Below the pieces are notes generated by a model, which saw nothing but the letters and a program-made list of their open reading frames with translations, did no database searches and was not told where the DNA came from. From Bradyrhizobium sp. Gha (GTDB lineage Bacteria > Pseudomonadota > Alphaproteobacteria > Rhizobiales > Xanthobacteraceae), in NCBI RefSeq assembly GCF_900113735.1, contig NZ_FOQM01000001.1:372001-436000 (forward strand): 64,000 nucleotides of DNA, in the 5' to 3' direction. A program made the translations under genes and the position numbers. Shown here piece after piece: positions 8,927 to 17,379 of the stretch (position 1 is its first letter; every line of letters begins with the position of its first letter).

Positions 8927-11900
8927 CAGCCGTCCATCGAAGGCGTGTGAAAGGTTCTTTTGGTCAGCGGAATCGCGATCTGGCAGTGAAGCCCGGAGCC
9001 GTTGAAGGACATGCTCGTGTGCCCCTTCAGGTCGAACGCCAAAGTGCGCTCCAGAAGCTCCGATCCAAAACCCTTGCGTGCAGGTTGCGTCACGGCCGGC
9101 CCACCCCGCTCGCGCCAGTCGAACAACAGTTGCGGCGGGGTCGACGCTTCGTCGATGCGCCAGGAGATCTCGAGCCGTCCCGACGGCTGCCCCAGCGAAC
9201 CATATTTGAGCGCGTTGGTGGCCAGTTCGTGGATGGCCAGCGCAAAGGTCTCGGCCGACTTCGGCTGGAAACGCACTGCGGGGCCGGAGACGCGCAACTG
9301 CTCACCCTCCCGGGCGTTATAGGCGAGAAGCTCCTCGATCACGAGATATTCGAGATCGACGCCGCCTTCGGGATCGCGCGTCACCAAGGCCTGCGTCCGC
9401 GCAAAGGCGTTGAGCCGGCCATCGAGATGCGCCGAATACTCCTCGACCGTCGAGCTCGTCTCTGCGGAACGGCGGGCGATCGACCTGACGACACCGAGTG
9501 TGTTGCGCACGCGGTGTTGAAGCTCGGCCAGCAGAAGCCGCTGCCGCTCTTCGGCGCGCGTGATCGCCGTGACGTCGATGAAGGTGATGACCACGCCGGC
9601 AATGAAATTGTCGATGCTACGATAGGGCAGGATGCGCACGATATAGCGCGTGCCGCTGTCGGGCGCGGTCAGCTCGCGCTCGGCGCTGGCCAGGGTGCGC
9701 AGCACGCGACGCACATCGTCGTAGAGCTCCTCGATCGGAATGCGCGCCTTGATGTGCGCGATCGGGCGGCCGACATCGGTCTCGACCAGATGCAGGATCT
9801 GCGTGATCGCGGGCGTGAAGTTCATCACGCGCAGATCGTTGTCCAGGAAGACGGTCGCGATCTGCGTGCTCTCGAGAAAATTTTTCAAGTCGCTGGTGGC
9901 GCGGGTCAGCTCCTGGACCCGGTGTGCCAGTTCGCCGTTGACCGTGGTCAGCTCCTCGTTGACCGACTGCAATTCCTCGCGCGACGTTTCGAGCTCCTCG
10001 TTGGCCGATTGCAGTTCTTCGTTGAGCGACTGGTATTCCTCGTTCGAGGACTTCAGTTCCTCGTTGGTGCTTTCGAGCTCCTCGATGGTCGCCTGGAGAC
10101 GTTCACGGGTTGCCCGCAAATCGCTTTCGAGCCGCTCGACATGCTCGGTTCGCACCAGGCTGCCGGCATTGCCATCGCTTGCTTCCAGGCCGCGCGCCGG
10201 GCCGTCCTTGAACAGCACGACGAAGTTTCGGTGACCGCCGGCGCCGTCCTGGATCGGTTCGACGGTGATGTCGACGAGCACGCGATGGCCATTGACCCCA
10301 AGCTGGACTTGTTCGGCATGGGCGGGCTCGTTGGTCTCTGCCGCGCGGCTCAGCGTCGTCCGCAATTCCAGCCGGAGATCGCGATGCACGAGTTGAAGAA
10401 GATCGAGCGAGGCGGCGCCCGCCGTCGGCTCGATATAGCGCCCGGTGCGGCCGGAAAAATGCAGGATCTGGAAATTGTCGTCGGTGATCACATAGGCCGG
10501 CGCATAACGCTCGGCGATCCGCTGTGCGCGGCGCTCCAGCCCGACGTCGGGACCGAACGAACGAACAGGCGGCAGCTCGACAGGAGCGCGGCCCGCCGCC
10601 GTCGAGATCGGAAATTCCGGCGGCAGCCGCGTGCCGGTTTCGAGCTTCTTGAAGATGCGGGCGCGACGGTCGACCGGCGCGAACAGCTTCGGATGCCGCG
10701 TCACGTTCTCGGAATTGCCGAGGAACAGATAGCGGTCCGGCAGCAGCGCAAAGTGAAACAGCGGGATGACGCGGTTCTGAAGCTCCGCGTTCAGATAGAT
10801 CAGCAAATTGCGGCAGGAGACCAGATCGAGCTTCGAGAACGGCGCGTCCTTGATGACGTTGTGCTGGGAGAAGATGCACATCTCCCGGAGTTCCTTGACC
10901 ACGCAATAGGTGTCGCCTTCGCGCACGAACCAGCGCGCCAGGCGCTCGGGCGTCATGTCCTGCTCGATGTTGGTGCGGTAGCGACCGACGCGCGCGGTCG
11001 CGAGCGCCCTTCCGTCGATGTCGGTCGCGAAAATCTGAACCTGCGGGGCGGAGTCCAGCGTCGCCATACGCTCCCGCAGGAGAATGCCGATCGAGTAGGC
11101 TTCCTCGCCCGTAGCGCAGCCGAGCACCCAGACGCGGACCTGCTGCCCGACGTTCTTGTTCTCGAAGATCTTCGGAATGATCTGCGTCTCGAGCACCTCG
11201 AATTCGCGCTTGTCGCGAAAGAACTCGGTGACGCCGATCAGGAGATCGTTGAAGAGATGCTGGGCCTCGTCCTTGTCGTTGCGCAGGAAATCGACATAGG
11301 AGGTGATCTCGTCGATCTGCACCACCTGCATGCGGCGCTGGACGCGGCGCAGGAAGGTGTTCTGCTTGTAGCCGTGGAAATCGTTTCCGGTCTTGTTGCG
11401 CAGGATATCGGCGATGCGCGACAGCGAGGTCGCGGCGGCCGCCAGCACCTCGTCAAAACCCTGCTTCTCCTCGAGACGCCGCAGATGGCGCGCGTAGACC
11501 TGGATGTGTTCGGGAATGTCCTCAGGCGAGAGCACATAGTCGGCGATGGCCGCTGGCTTGCTGCTGTCGATCAGATGCTCGGACTCGTGCGCGTCGACCT
11601 TTTCCGCAATTGCGAGGCCGCCATGATCCTTCAAGGTCGCCGCGCCCAACGTGCCGTCGCCGTCGGTCCCGCTCAGCAGCACGCCGATCGATTGCTCGGC
11701 GCGCTCTTCCGCCAGCGACACCAGGAAGCTGTCGATGGTCGCCCGTTCGCCCGGCCCCTGCTCCGCCTTCCGCGCCGCGAGGCGGCCACCCTGGATGGTG
11801 GTGATCATGGCCATCGGGCTGAGATAGATCGTGCCGCCTTCAAGCGTCATCCCGTCGGTGACGTGGGAGAACTGGGCTCCCTTCGCACGCTGAATGATTG

Positions 11901-12093
11901 CGTGCAGCCGCTCGTCGGAGAGAGCCTCACGATTCTGAAGCACGAGCACGATCGCCTGATCCTCGCCCAGCGTCAGCTTCCCGAAGAAGCGCTCGATACT
12001 GTCGATCGCGCCGGCCGAGGCACCCACGCCAATGATCAGCGGGGCCTTGACCTGACGCTCCCCATCCCCCTCTGCTTTGCCGACTTCATCCAT
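8926..12093 (-). CDS. Hybrid CheB-CheR-PAS-HWE sensor histidine kinase
   Basis: 1055 aa. In order: CheB-like methylesterase domain (residues ~18-200), CheR-like methyltransferase (~215-480, SAM loop VLGCATGEEAYS), a PAS-like domain (~520-630), a coiled coil with repeated NEEL units (~650-735), a second PAS (~735-850), and an HWE/HisKA_2 kinase with phospho-acceptor His860 (ELQHRVRN), ATP-site N box (ALAIHELATNALKYG) and WRE at 993-995. In the CheB domain Ser26 and Asp146 of the triad remain, but the His position reads Asn54 (VLQNREAL), so esterase activity is doubtful. It is coupled to the downstream Crp/Fnr gene. No transmembrane segment is seen. Confidence 0.92.
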   Translation of the reverse strand: MDEVGKAEGDGERQVKAPLIIGVGASAGAIDSIERFFGKLTLGEDQAIVLVLQNREALSDERLHAIIQRAKGAQFSHVTDGMTLEGGTIYLSPMAMITTIQGGRLAARKAEQGPGERATIDSFLVSLAEERAEQSIGVLLSGTDGDGTLGAATLKDHGGLAIAEKVDAHESEHLIDSSKPAAIADYVLSPEDIPEHIQVYARHLRRLEEKQGFDEVLAAAATSLSRIADILRNKTGNDFHGYKQNTFLRRVQRRMQVVQIDEITSYVDFLRNDKDEAQHLFNDLLIGVTEFFRDKREFEVLETQIIPKIFENKNVGQQVRVWVLGCATGEEAYSIGILLRERMATLDSAPQVQIFATDIDGRALATARVGRYRTNIEQDMTPERLARWFVREGDTYCVVKELREMCIFSQHNVIKDAPFSKLDLVSCRNLLIYLNAELQNRVIPLFHFALLPDRYLFLGNSENVTRHPKLFAPVDRRARIFKKLETGTRLPPEFPISTAAGRAPVELPPVRSFGPDVGLERRAQRIAERYAPAYVITDDNFQILHFSGRTGRYIEPTAGAASLDLLQLVHRDLRLELRTTLSRAAETNEPAHAEQVQLGVNGHRVLVDITVEPIQDGAGGHRNFVVLFKDGPARGLEASDGNAGSLVRTEHVERLESDLRATRERLQATIEELESTNEELKSSNEEYQSLNEELQSANEELETSREELQSVNEELTTVNGELAHRVQELTRATSDLKNFLESTQIATVFLDNDLRVMNFTPAITQILHLVETDVGRPIAHIKARIPIEELYDDVRRVLRTLASAERELTAPDSGTRYIVRILPYRSIDNFIAGVVITFIDVTAITRAEERQRLLLAELQHRVRNTLGVVRSIARRSAETSSTVEEYSAHLDGRLNAFARTQALVTRDPEGGVDLEYLVIEELLAYNAREGEQLRVSGPAVRFQPKSAETFALAIHELATNALKYGSLGQPSGRLEISWRIDEASTPPQLLFDWRERGGPAVTQPARKGFGSELLERTLAFDLKGHTSMSFNGSGLHCQIAIPLTKRTFHTPSMDG

Positions 12094-12222
12094 ATCAGCC
12101 GCTACTTTCGCTCTCCGGGATCGAAGATCCCAAGCGCTTGGAATAGCAGAATTTCAGGGTATCCCAACAGCTAAATGGCGGGAATTGCTCGCCCATCTAC
12201 GACGGACGCGATCTGTCCCGGA

Positions 12223-12504
12223 TCAACCCGCCGTGGGCGGCACGGAATCGACCTCGCGCTGAAGGAACTGGACCCGCTGGAGGATGAGGGTGCGGTGCCG
12301 CTCCCATTCCAGCAGGGTTTGCTTGAGCAGATCGACGAGCCTTTCCGCCTGCCGTGTGTCATGCCCGCCGGCCCGGAGCTCGCGCACCAGATCCTCCTGG
12401 CTGCGAATCCGCAGCCAACCTTCGTCGATGTCGCTATCCGCCTTCACAAGAAGGCGCTGCTCGGCGTTGAGTTGCTCGGTCCGCTCGGCAAGGGAGACAG
12501 CCAT
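12223..12504 (-). CDS. Small helical protein partnered with CheB, unknown function
   Basis: 93 aa, predicted almost entirely helical, with charged, coiled-coil-like stretches (LAERTEQLNAEQRLLVKADS and LLEWERHRTLILQRVQFLQR). It starts 9 nt after the stop of the CheB gene on the same strand, so it is likely translated with it. A regulatory or scaffolding partner of the methylesterase is a guess. Coding on this strand is supported by the amphipathic pattern and operon spacing. Confidence 0.7.
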   Translation of the reverse strand: MAVSLAERTEQLNAEQRLLVKADSDIDEGWLRIRSQEDLVRELRAGGHDTRQAERLVDLLKQTLLEWERHRTLILQRVQFLQREVDSVPPTAG

Positions 12505-12513
12505 GGGAACGCC

Positions 12514-13521
12514 TTAAGTCTCTCGCGGGCGGATCGCCGGATCGAACGAGTGTAGCACGACGCGCCGGATCATGTCGGCATATTCGCGATATTCGGCGGC
12601 GCGAACGTCGTACATCTCGGCGACCGCGGCGCGGCCGCTGCGCCGCCCATCGTCCGCCATGCGCTGCACCAGCTCAGCACGCTCCTCGATGATCCGCAGT
12701 GCCACCCGCAAGGCCTCATCGACCTGTCCCTCCTGCTCCTTGGCGAGCGCGTCGGCGGTATAGGCATGGCCGACCTGGCAGCGAAACCGCATCGGGTGGC
12801 CGCCCTTCACGGCGGACAGCACCCCACCGCAACTGGGACAGGTCAGCGCCGCGGGATCGGCGATCTTGGTGAGGCTTCCGGTTCCGATCCTTTCGCCGGC
12901 TGCGATCTCGACCTCCAGGCGGATGTCAGGAGCCACCGGGAGCGCACTACCCGGCGCCTCGCGGGCAAGATCGGACAGCACGTCGCCGAGCTTTGCAGCG
13001 GGGACACAGAGATCGGCGATCGTTGCCTCCAGGGCGCGCTGCGGCATTTCGGGCGAGATCGCGTCGGCGGGTTCTTGGACCAGAGCCATCCCGCCGCAGC
13101 GCTTGATGGCATGGAGCCCGGCGGCGCCGTCCGACAGCAAACCGCTCAGGACGATCCCGATCACGCGGGGACCGTGATGCACCGCCGCGGAGCGGAACAG
13201 GGCATCGATCGCCGGACGGACCATGTTCTCGCGCGGACCGCGCCCGAGCTGGATGTGATCTCCTGATAGCAAGAGGTGGTGGTCGGGAGCGGCCAGATAG
13301 ACATGGCCGCGCTCGAAGATCATCCCGTCGACGGCCTGATGCACCGGCAGCCTGCCGGCCGCAGCGGCAACCGTGGACAGGATGCCGATGCCCTGGGCTG
13401 GAATGTGCAGGACAATGAAGATCGCGGCCGGCAAGTCGAGCGGCAACGCGGCCAGAATTTGCTTCAACGGCGCGGTGGCGCCGGCGGAACCGCCGATAAC
13501 GATGATGTCACGGTTGCTCAT
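12514..13521 (-). CDS. Stand-alone CheB-type protein-glutamate methylesterase with zinc-ribbon-like tail
   Basis: 335 aa from the ATG at 13521. The start is set by MSNRDIIVIGGSAGA, where the CheB fold begins; the open frame extends further upstream but that part has no CheB similarity. The catalytic triad is intact: Ser12 (GGSAG), His39 (IVLHIPAQG) and Asp131 (LLSDGAAG). There is no receiver domain, unlike enterobacterial CheB. A C-terminal module has Cys228, Cys231, Cys248 and His252 (CPSCG then RCQVGH), a probable zinc site. It is divergent from the response regulator at 13612, which could supply the missing receiver function. Confidence 0.88.
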   Translation of the reverse strand: MSNRDIIVIGGSAGATAPLKQILAALPLDLPAAIFIVLHIPAQGIGILSTVAAAAGRLPVHQAVDGMIFERGHVYLAAPDHHLLLSGDHIQLGRGPRENMVRPAIDALFRSAAVHHGPRVIGIVLSGLLSDGAAGLHAIKRCGGMALVQEPADAISPEMPQRALEATIADLCVPAAKLGDVLSDLAREAPGSALPVAPDIRLEVEIAAGERIGTGSLTKIADPAALTCPSCGGVLSAVKGGHPMRFRCQVGHAYTADALAKEQEGQVDEALRVALRIIEERAELVQRMADDGRRSGRAAVAEMYDVRAAEYREYADMIRRVVLHSFDPAIRPRET

Positions 13522-13523
13522 CG

Positions 13524-13548
13524 GGAACCCGCCATCGCATGCTTCGTT
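13524..13548 (+). promoter_or_regulatory. EcfG-type promoter of the response regulator gene
   Basis: GGAAC at 13524-13528 and CGTT at 13545-13548 are separated by exactly 16 nt, a perfect match to GGAAC-N16-CGTT. It lies in the divergent CheB/response-regulator intergenic region, 63 nt before the ATG at 13612. Confidence 0.65.
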
Positions 13549-13611
13549 TGCACCAAGGCGGTCCTTCGCCGTATGTTCCAATGTCTTGGTGACGCCGGAG
13601 GGAAACACCAG

Positions 13612-14013
13612 ATGGTATCGGCAACGTTGTCGCGTGAGAGCGCGCCATTGTCCGGACGCCGTATTCTCGTCGTCGAGGACGAGTATTTTCTCGCTGACGA
13701 CATCAGTCGTGCGTTTCGGTCGTTCGGGGCTGAGGTCGCCGGACCGGTCGGCGAAATGGAGGACGCGCTGCGCATCCTCCATGACGGCTCGATCATCGAT
13801 GGAGCGGTGCTCGACGTGAACCTCCGCAATGAGATGATCTTTCCTGTCGCGCAGGAGCTCAGGGCGCGCCATGTGCCGTTCGTGTTCACGACCGGCTACG
13901 ACAAGGTCAGCATTGCACCTGAATTCCACGATGTCGTGCTATGGGAAAAGCCGGTTGACGTTGCAGCAATGGCCCGCGGGCTCGGCGGGCTGATTAGCTC
14001 CCGGCAGATGTGA
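13612..14013 (+). CDS. Single-domain response regulator
   Basis: 133 aa consisting of one receiver domain: acidic pocket VVEDEYFLADD, phospho-acceptor Asp in DGAVLDVNLR, switch Thr in VFTTGYD and conserved Lys in WEKPVD. No output domain follows. The ATG at 13612 is preceded by GGAGGGA with 8 nt spacing; the open frame continues upstream, but only from this Met does the receiver fold fit. A perfect EcfG-type promoter precedes it. Likely partners are the HWE kinase at 8926-12093 or other HWE kinases, inferred from proximity. Confidence 0.88.
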   Translation: MVSATLSRESAPLSGRRILVVEDEYFLADDISRAFRSFGAEVAGPVGEMEDALRILHDGSIIDGAVLDVNLRNEMIFPVAQELRARHVPFVFTTGYDKVSIAPEFHDVVLWEKPVDVAAMARGLGGLISSRQM

Positions 14014-14042
14014 CCCGCTTCGTCGATGCGAACCGGTTTGAC

Positions 14043-14162
14043 CTAGAGCAGCCTGCTCCAGGTCAGCCACGCGGCGACCGCGATGCAGATGAATACCGCA
14101 AGATATGGCAGGGTGATGCGCAACGCCGAGGCCGCCCTGTCCGCTAGCTCAACATCATCCAT
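14043..14162 (-). CDS. Tiny single-span membrane protein (39 aa)
   Basis: 39 aa: a polar N terminus (MDDVELADRAASALR), then one hydrophobic span (LPYLAVFICIAVAAWLTW). Its ATG at 14162 lies inside the end of the 14144-14233 ORF, giving a 19-nt overlap suggestive of coupled translation. A longer in-frame start at 14276 exists, but its extra residues look random. Its place next to Sco and the oxidase genes suggests a small accessory membrane subunit; that is speculative. Confidence 0.45.
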   Translation of the reverse strand: MDDVELADRAASALRITLPYLAVFICIAVAAWLTWSRLL

Positions 14163-14233
14163 ATGATCGCCCCGAGCATAATGAGAAAGCCCGTAATCGC
14201 CGTCCCGACGAAAACTTTTTCGACGCGATCCAT
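14144..14233 (-). CDS. Tiny single-span membrane peptide (29 aa)
   Basis: 29 aa: MDRVEKVF then a hydrophobic stretch through TAITGFLIMLGAIIWMML, ending LS. A second in-frame ATG two codons upstream (14239) with GGGGC before it is possible. The reading frame overlaps the start of the 39-aa ORF at 14043-14162. Such two-gene sets of short membrane peptides are common beside oxidase genes, but I do not recognise this pair. Confidence 0.4.
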   Translation of the reverse strand: MDRVEKVFVGTAITGFLIMLGAIIWMMLS

Positions 14234-14239
14234 CGTCAT

Positions 14240-14434
14240 TCAGCCCCAGGGCCCCGCCTGTATTTTGACGGGTCACGATGCTCCGTGCATTAGGTTATGT
14301 GAATCCGGCAGTCTTATTGTCGCTGCCGCTCGCCCGAGCGTCGCCCAGGAACCAAGCTCTCCGGTGAGCATTGCCCGACGCGGATAGCTGCGAGCCGTTC
14401 TGGTCACCAGCGGCACCCGCAGCGATCGCCGGGG
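14240..14434. other. Intergenic region before the Sco-like gene
   Basis: No gene seen. GGAAC at 14348-14352 followed after 16 nt by CATT (14369-14372) is a one-mismatch EcfG-like promoter for the Sco-like gene. Confidence 0.35.
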
Positions 14435-15274
14435 ATGCGCACCTTGCCCGCCCAACGCTCCGATGATGTGCCCGGAAAACGAGCCCGCGCGCGGGCCGCT
14501 GGATGGATCGTCGCGCTCGTCGCATGGATCGCGATGCCCGTGGCGGCCCAAGCCCTCACCGCCTCGCAGCTTGAGCAGGCCGTCCAGGCGCGTCCCACGC
14601 ATGCGCAACTGCCTTTGCAGATCCAGATGAACGACGTCAACGATCGCCGCGCACCGCTGCAGGATTGGCTTGGCGGCGTGCCCACCGTCTGGATCCTGGC
14701 CGACTACACCTGCGAAACGCTGTGCGGGCCGGCCATCTCGATCGTCTCGAACGCGCTGGCCGATACGGGCTTGAGCGCCGGCAAGGACTTTCGGTTGATC
14801 GTGACCGGCTTCGATGCCAAGGACACGGCCGCGCAGGCGTTGACGATGAAGAATGCGCAGCTCAGCCCAAGGGGCGGCCTCGCCGAGCACAGCGCGTTCT
14901 TGCGCGCGGCAGCGCCTGAGATCGGCGCTCTCAGCGACGCGTTCGGCGTGCAGCCCGTCTATGATCGCGAGCATGACCAATATGCCCACCCCGCCGCGGC
15001 GTTGGTGGTGACGCCGGACGGGCGAATTTCGCGCGCGCTCTCGGCTCTCGCGGTCGATGCCACCAGCCTGCGTCTTGCCCTGGTCGAGGCGGGCCAGGGG
15101 CATGTCGGTGGGTGGACCGACCAGATCCATCTGCTCTGCTATGGCTTCGATCCCGCGAGCGGCACCTATACGCTCGCGGCGCGGCGGCTGCTGATTGCGA
15201 CGTCGTCGCTCAGTGTCATCGTCCTTGCCCTGCTGATCGGCCTGCTGCTGCGGCGCGAGCACGCCACCAGATAG
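14435..15274 (+). CDS. Sco1/SenC-like copper chaperone or thiol protein with C-terminal membrane anchor
   Basis: 279 aa. A hydrophobic signal or anchor segment lies near residues 20-40 (WIVALVAWIAMPVAAQA). A thioredoxin-fold region follows with the Sco-type Cys pair CETLC, and a possible third copper ligand His lies in YAHPAAALVVTPDGR. A C-terminal transmembrane helix (residues ~250-270) is followed by basic residues. Sco proteins insert copper into the CuA site of subunit II, and a caa3-type oxidase is encoded nearby. The 3' end overlaps the convergent actF gene by 59 nt. Confidence 0.8.
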   Translation: MRTLPAQRSDDVPGKRARARAAGWIVALVAWIAMPVAAQALTASQLEQAVQARPTHAQLPLQIQMNDVNDRRAPLQDWLGGVPTVWILADYTCETLCGPAISIVSNALADTGLSAGKDFRLIVTGFDAKDTAAQALTMKNAQLSPRGGLAEHSAFLRAAAPEIGALSDAFGVQPVYDREHDQYAHPAAALVVTPDGRISRALSALAVDATSLRLALVEAGQGHVGGWTDQIHLLCYGFDPASGTYTLAARRLLIATSSLSVIVLALLIGLLLRREHATR

Positions 15275-16325
15275 CACCCAAAGGCTCTGGTTCTGCAGAA
15301 CGCGTGAGAACAGCGTCGAACGCCAGCCAGAACACCGCGCCGAGGAACAGCGTTGCCGCAATCAACATCGCGCCGGTGACCGTCAGGGATAGCCCGTGAA
15401 TGGCCGGCAGGACCAGAATTGCGGCTTCGAGCCAGCGCATTGCGAGCGTCAAGCCGCACAGCGCCAGCAGCCAATGCGGGTCCGACCGCACCCGGCTGCT
15501 GAGCATCGCGCAGAACGGGAAGACGAATTGCCCGAATGAGAGTGCCGCCAGGACGAACTGCCAGCCGTTCTCGGATCGCGCCAGATACCAGGTGACCTCC
15601 TTGGGAATGTTTCCCGACCAGATCACGATGTACTGCATGGCATGGAGGTAGCACCACAACAGCAGCACCGAGAGCAGAAGTCCGCTGTAGCCGCGGCTCG
15701 GGCCGATTTGTCGCGTCGACAACAGGCCGGCGGCGATCACGAAGGCCGTTCCGTTCACCAGCAGGAAGCTGAGAACGATGAGGCCATAGATCGACGAGTG
15801 AAATTCCGGTTGCAGCGATTCGAGCCAGTCGACCCCGGCAAACGACACGGTGAGAGTCCATGCGATCGCTCCAACCGACGCGGCGCGGACCATGGCCTCG
15901 TCATTGCGCCAGGCGCGCCGGAGCCATTGAGCGAGCGCGATCCAGATCAGGAAATAGAGCACCGTCCGCAGCACGAAGAACCACGGCGCGAGCCAGTGCG
16001 CCTTGAACGGCGGCAATGAGGATCCATCCGCGATGGCGGGATAGATCTCCTTCATGAAGAGCAGGACCGGAATGAACGTCAGCGCGGCGACAGGCAGGAT
16101 GCCCGATGTCGCGACGAAGACCGGATGCAGCGTCTCGGTCCAGCGGCGCCGCACCAGATAGCTGGTCATGAAGACAATCAACGCGCCGATCGGAATGGCA
16201 CCCCAGGCGCTCCAGGCGACGAGATAGGCTGAAGCGGTCGACCTGGCATCGATGACAAAGCCGGCGATCAGGAGCAGGCCCGACACCACCGCCACCACGC
16301 TTCTTGGGCTGCTGGACATTCTCAT
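15216..16325 (-). CDS. actF: Alternative complex III subunit ActF (quinone-binding membrane subunit 2)
   Basis: 369 aa integral membrane protein with about ten hydrophobic helices, related in layout to NrfD/ActC. It is the last gene of the act operon and overlaps actE by 4 nt, the position of actF in known clusters. In alternative complex III the two NrfD-like subunits hold quinol and the proton path. The extreme C terminus (WWRARAAAAGRSAGQGR) overlaps the Sco-like gene on the other strand. The assignment rests on topology and operon position more than on strong motifs. Confidence 0.8.
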   Translation of the reverse strand: MRMSSSPRSVVAVVSGLLLIAGFVIDARSTASAYLVAWSAWGAIPIGALIVFMTSYLVRRRWTETLHPVFVATSGILPVAALTFIPVLLFMKEIYPAIADGSSLPPFKAHWLAPWFFVLRTVLYFLIWIALAQWLRRAWRNDEAMVRAASVGAIAWTLTVSFAGVDWLESLQPEFHSSIYGLIVLSFLLVNGTAFVIAAGLLSTRQIGPSRGYSGLLLSVLLLWCYLHAMQYIVIWSGNIPKEVTWYLARSENGWQFVLAALSFGQFVFPFCAMLSSRVRSDPHWLLALCGLTLAMRWLEAAILVLPAIHGLSLTVTGAMLIAATLFLGAVFWLAFDAVLTRSAEPEPLGAIWWRARAAAAGRSAGQGR

Positions 16326-16852
16326 GGCCGGCTCTCCAGCCTGGCACGCTCGTCCGCCGGCACGTCGTCGAGCGAGGCGTGACGGCTCAGCTGAAGCGCG
16401 CGGATATAGGCGACGATCGCCCAGCGATCCGCCGGCGGCACGCGGGCGGCATAGGAATACATCGCGCCATGGCCGTTGGTGATCACGTCAAAGAAATATT
16501 GGTCCTCCGCGTTCCGCAGCCGGTCGTCATGATAGCTTGTCGGCCGCGGCATGCCGCGCTGGACGATGATGCCGTTTCCGTCGCCGCCGGCGCCATGGCA
16601 CGGCTGGCAAAATATGCCGAAGCGCTCGCGTCCCCGCGGGAGCAGCTCGGCCGAGAGCGCAGGCCTGGTACGAGCCGCCTTCTCCCGCTCCAGATCGTCG
16701 CGAGCGACCGTGTTCGCCGGCGGCGGCCGCAGCACGCTGCCGCGAAACAGCGGCGCGCGCGAATATTCGCTGTAGCGCGGCTGCTCGTCCATGTTCTGGT
16801 CACAGGCGGCGAGCAGACCGGCAAGCGCAACGATGACCAGAAGCCTGCTCAT
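16322..16852 (-). CDS. actE: Alternative complex III subunit ActE (lipoprotein monoheme cytochrome c)
   Basis: 176 aa. A signal peptide ending in lipobox LAAC with Cys17 predicts a membrane-anchored periplasmic lipoprotein. One heme c site, CQPCH, is followed by GRG/GAGGDG loops, with a candidate axial Met in RGMPRPTSYH. It passes electrons from complex III to the terminal oxidase. The start overlaps actD by 4 nt and the end overlaps actF by 4 nt. Confidence 0.9.
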   Translation of the reverse strand: MSRLLVIVALAGLLAACDQNMDEQPRYSEYSRAPLFRGSVLRPPPANTVARDDLEREKAARTRPALSAELLPRGRERFGIFCQPCHGAGGDGNGIIVQRGMPRPTSYHDDRLRNAEDQYFFDVITNGHGAMYSYAARVPPADRWAIVAYIRALQLSRHASLDDVPADERARLESRP

Positions 16853-17379
16853 TCCGGCACCAGCTCCACCGACAGCGCGCCGGTCCCGCTGAGAAACGCC
16901 AGCGTCTCGCCCGCCTCGAACCTGGCATCGTCAGCGCCGACGCAAAGGAAGAACCGATCCTTGCTGGCACGGTGAAGCCTTTCGCCGTTGAACACGGGAT
17001 AGCTGAGCCGCGGCAGCCCGTTTTGCCACAGCATCCCGACCAGCATGGCGAGCGCCGAGAACAGGATGGTGAGCTCGAATGTCACGACCGCAAAGGCCGA
17101 GATCGGATAGATCGGCCGTCCCCCGACATTGAGCGGGTAGTCGTAATTCGTGAAGAACTGCATGGCGAGCGCAGTGCTTGCGCCGGCGATCGCTCCGCCA
17201 AGTCCGACGAAGGAGATCGTCGGCCGCGGAAACCGCAGGATGCGGTCCAGGCCCTCGACCGGAAACGGCGTGAAGGCGTCGAGGCTGCGGTAGCCGGCTT
17301 CCCGCGCTTTCCGCGTCGCCGCCAGCAGGTCGTCCGGAGTCCTGAACTCGGCCAATGCGCCATAGAGCCCTTTAGCCAT
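16849..17379 (-). CDS. actD: Alternative complex III subunit ActD (DUF3341)
   Basis: 176 aa. The N-terminal soluble part contains LYGALAEFRTPDDLLAATRK and the DAFTPFPVEGLDRIL motif typical of DUF3341. Two transmembrane helices follow (SFVGLGGAIAGASTALAMQF and FAVVTFELTILFSALAMLVG). This is the usual ActD architecture, a peripheral membrane subunit of unknown exact role. It overlaps actC by 8 nt. Confidence 0.92.
   Translation of the reverse strand: MAKGLYGALAEFRTPDDLLAATRKAREAGYRSLDAFTPFPVEGLDRILRFPRPTISFVGLGGAIAGASTALAMQFFTNYDYPLNVGGRPIYPISAFAVVTFELTILFSALAMLVGMLWQNGLPRLSYPVFNGERLHRASKDRFFLCVGADDARFEAGETLAFLSGTGALSVELVPE

Noticed and set aside
8893..12174. A 1093-codon open frame on the plus strand opposite the CheB-CheR kinase
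   Set aside because: It is the antisense shadow of a GC-rich gene; the translation is repetitive and shows no protein family, while the minus strand has five clear domains.
14163..14276. Extension of the 39-aa membrane ORF to a start at 14276
   Set aside because: The extra residues are polar and random-looking; the overlapping 29-aa ORF explains this stretch better.
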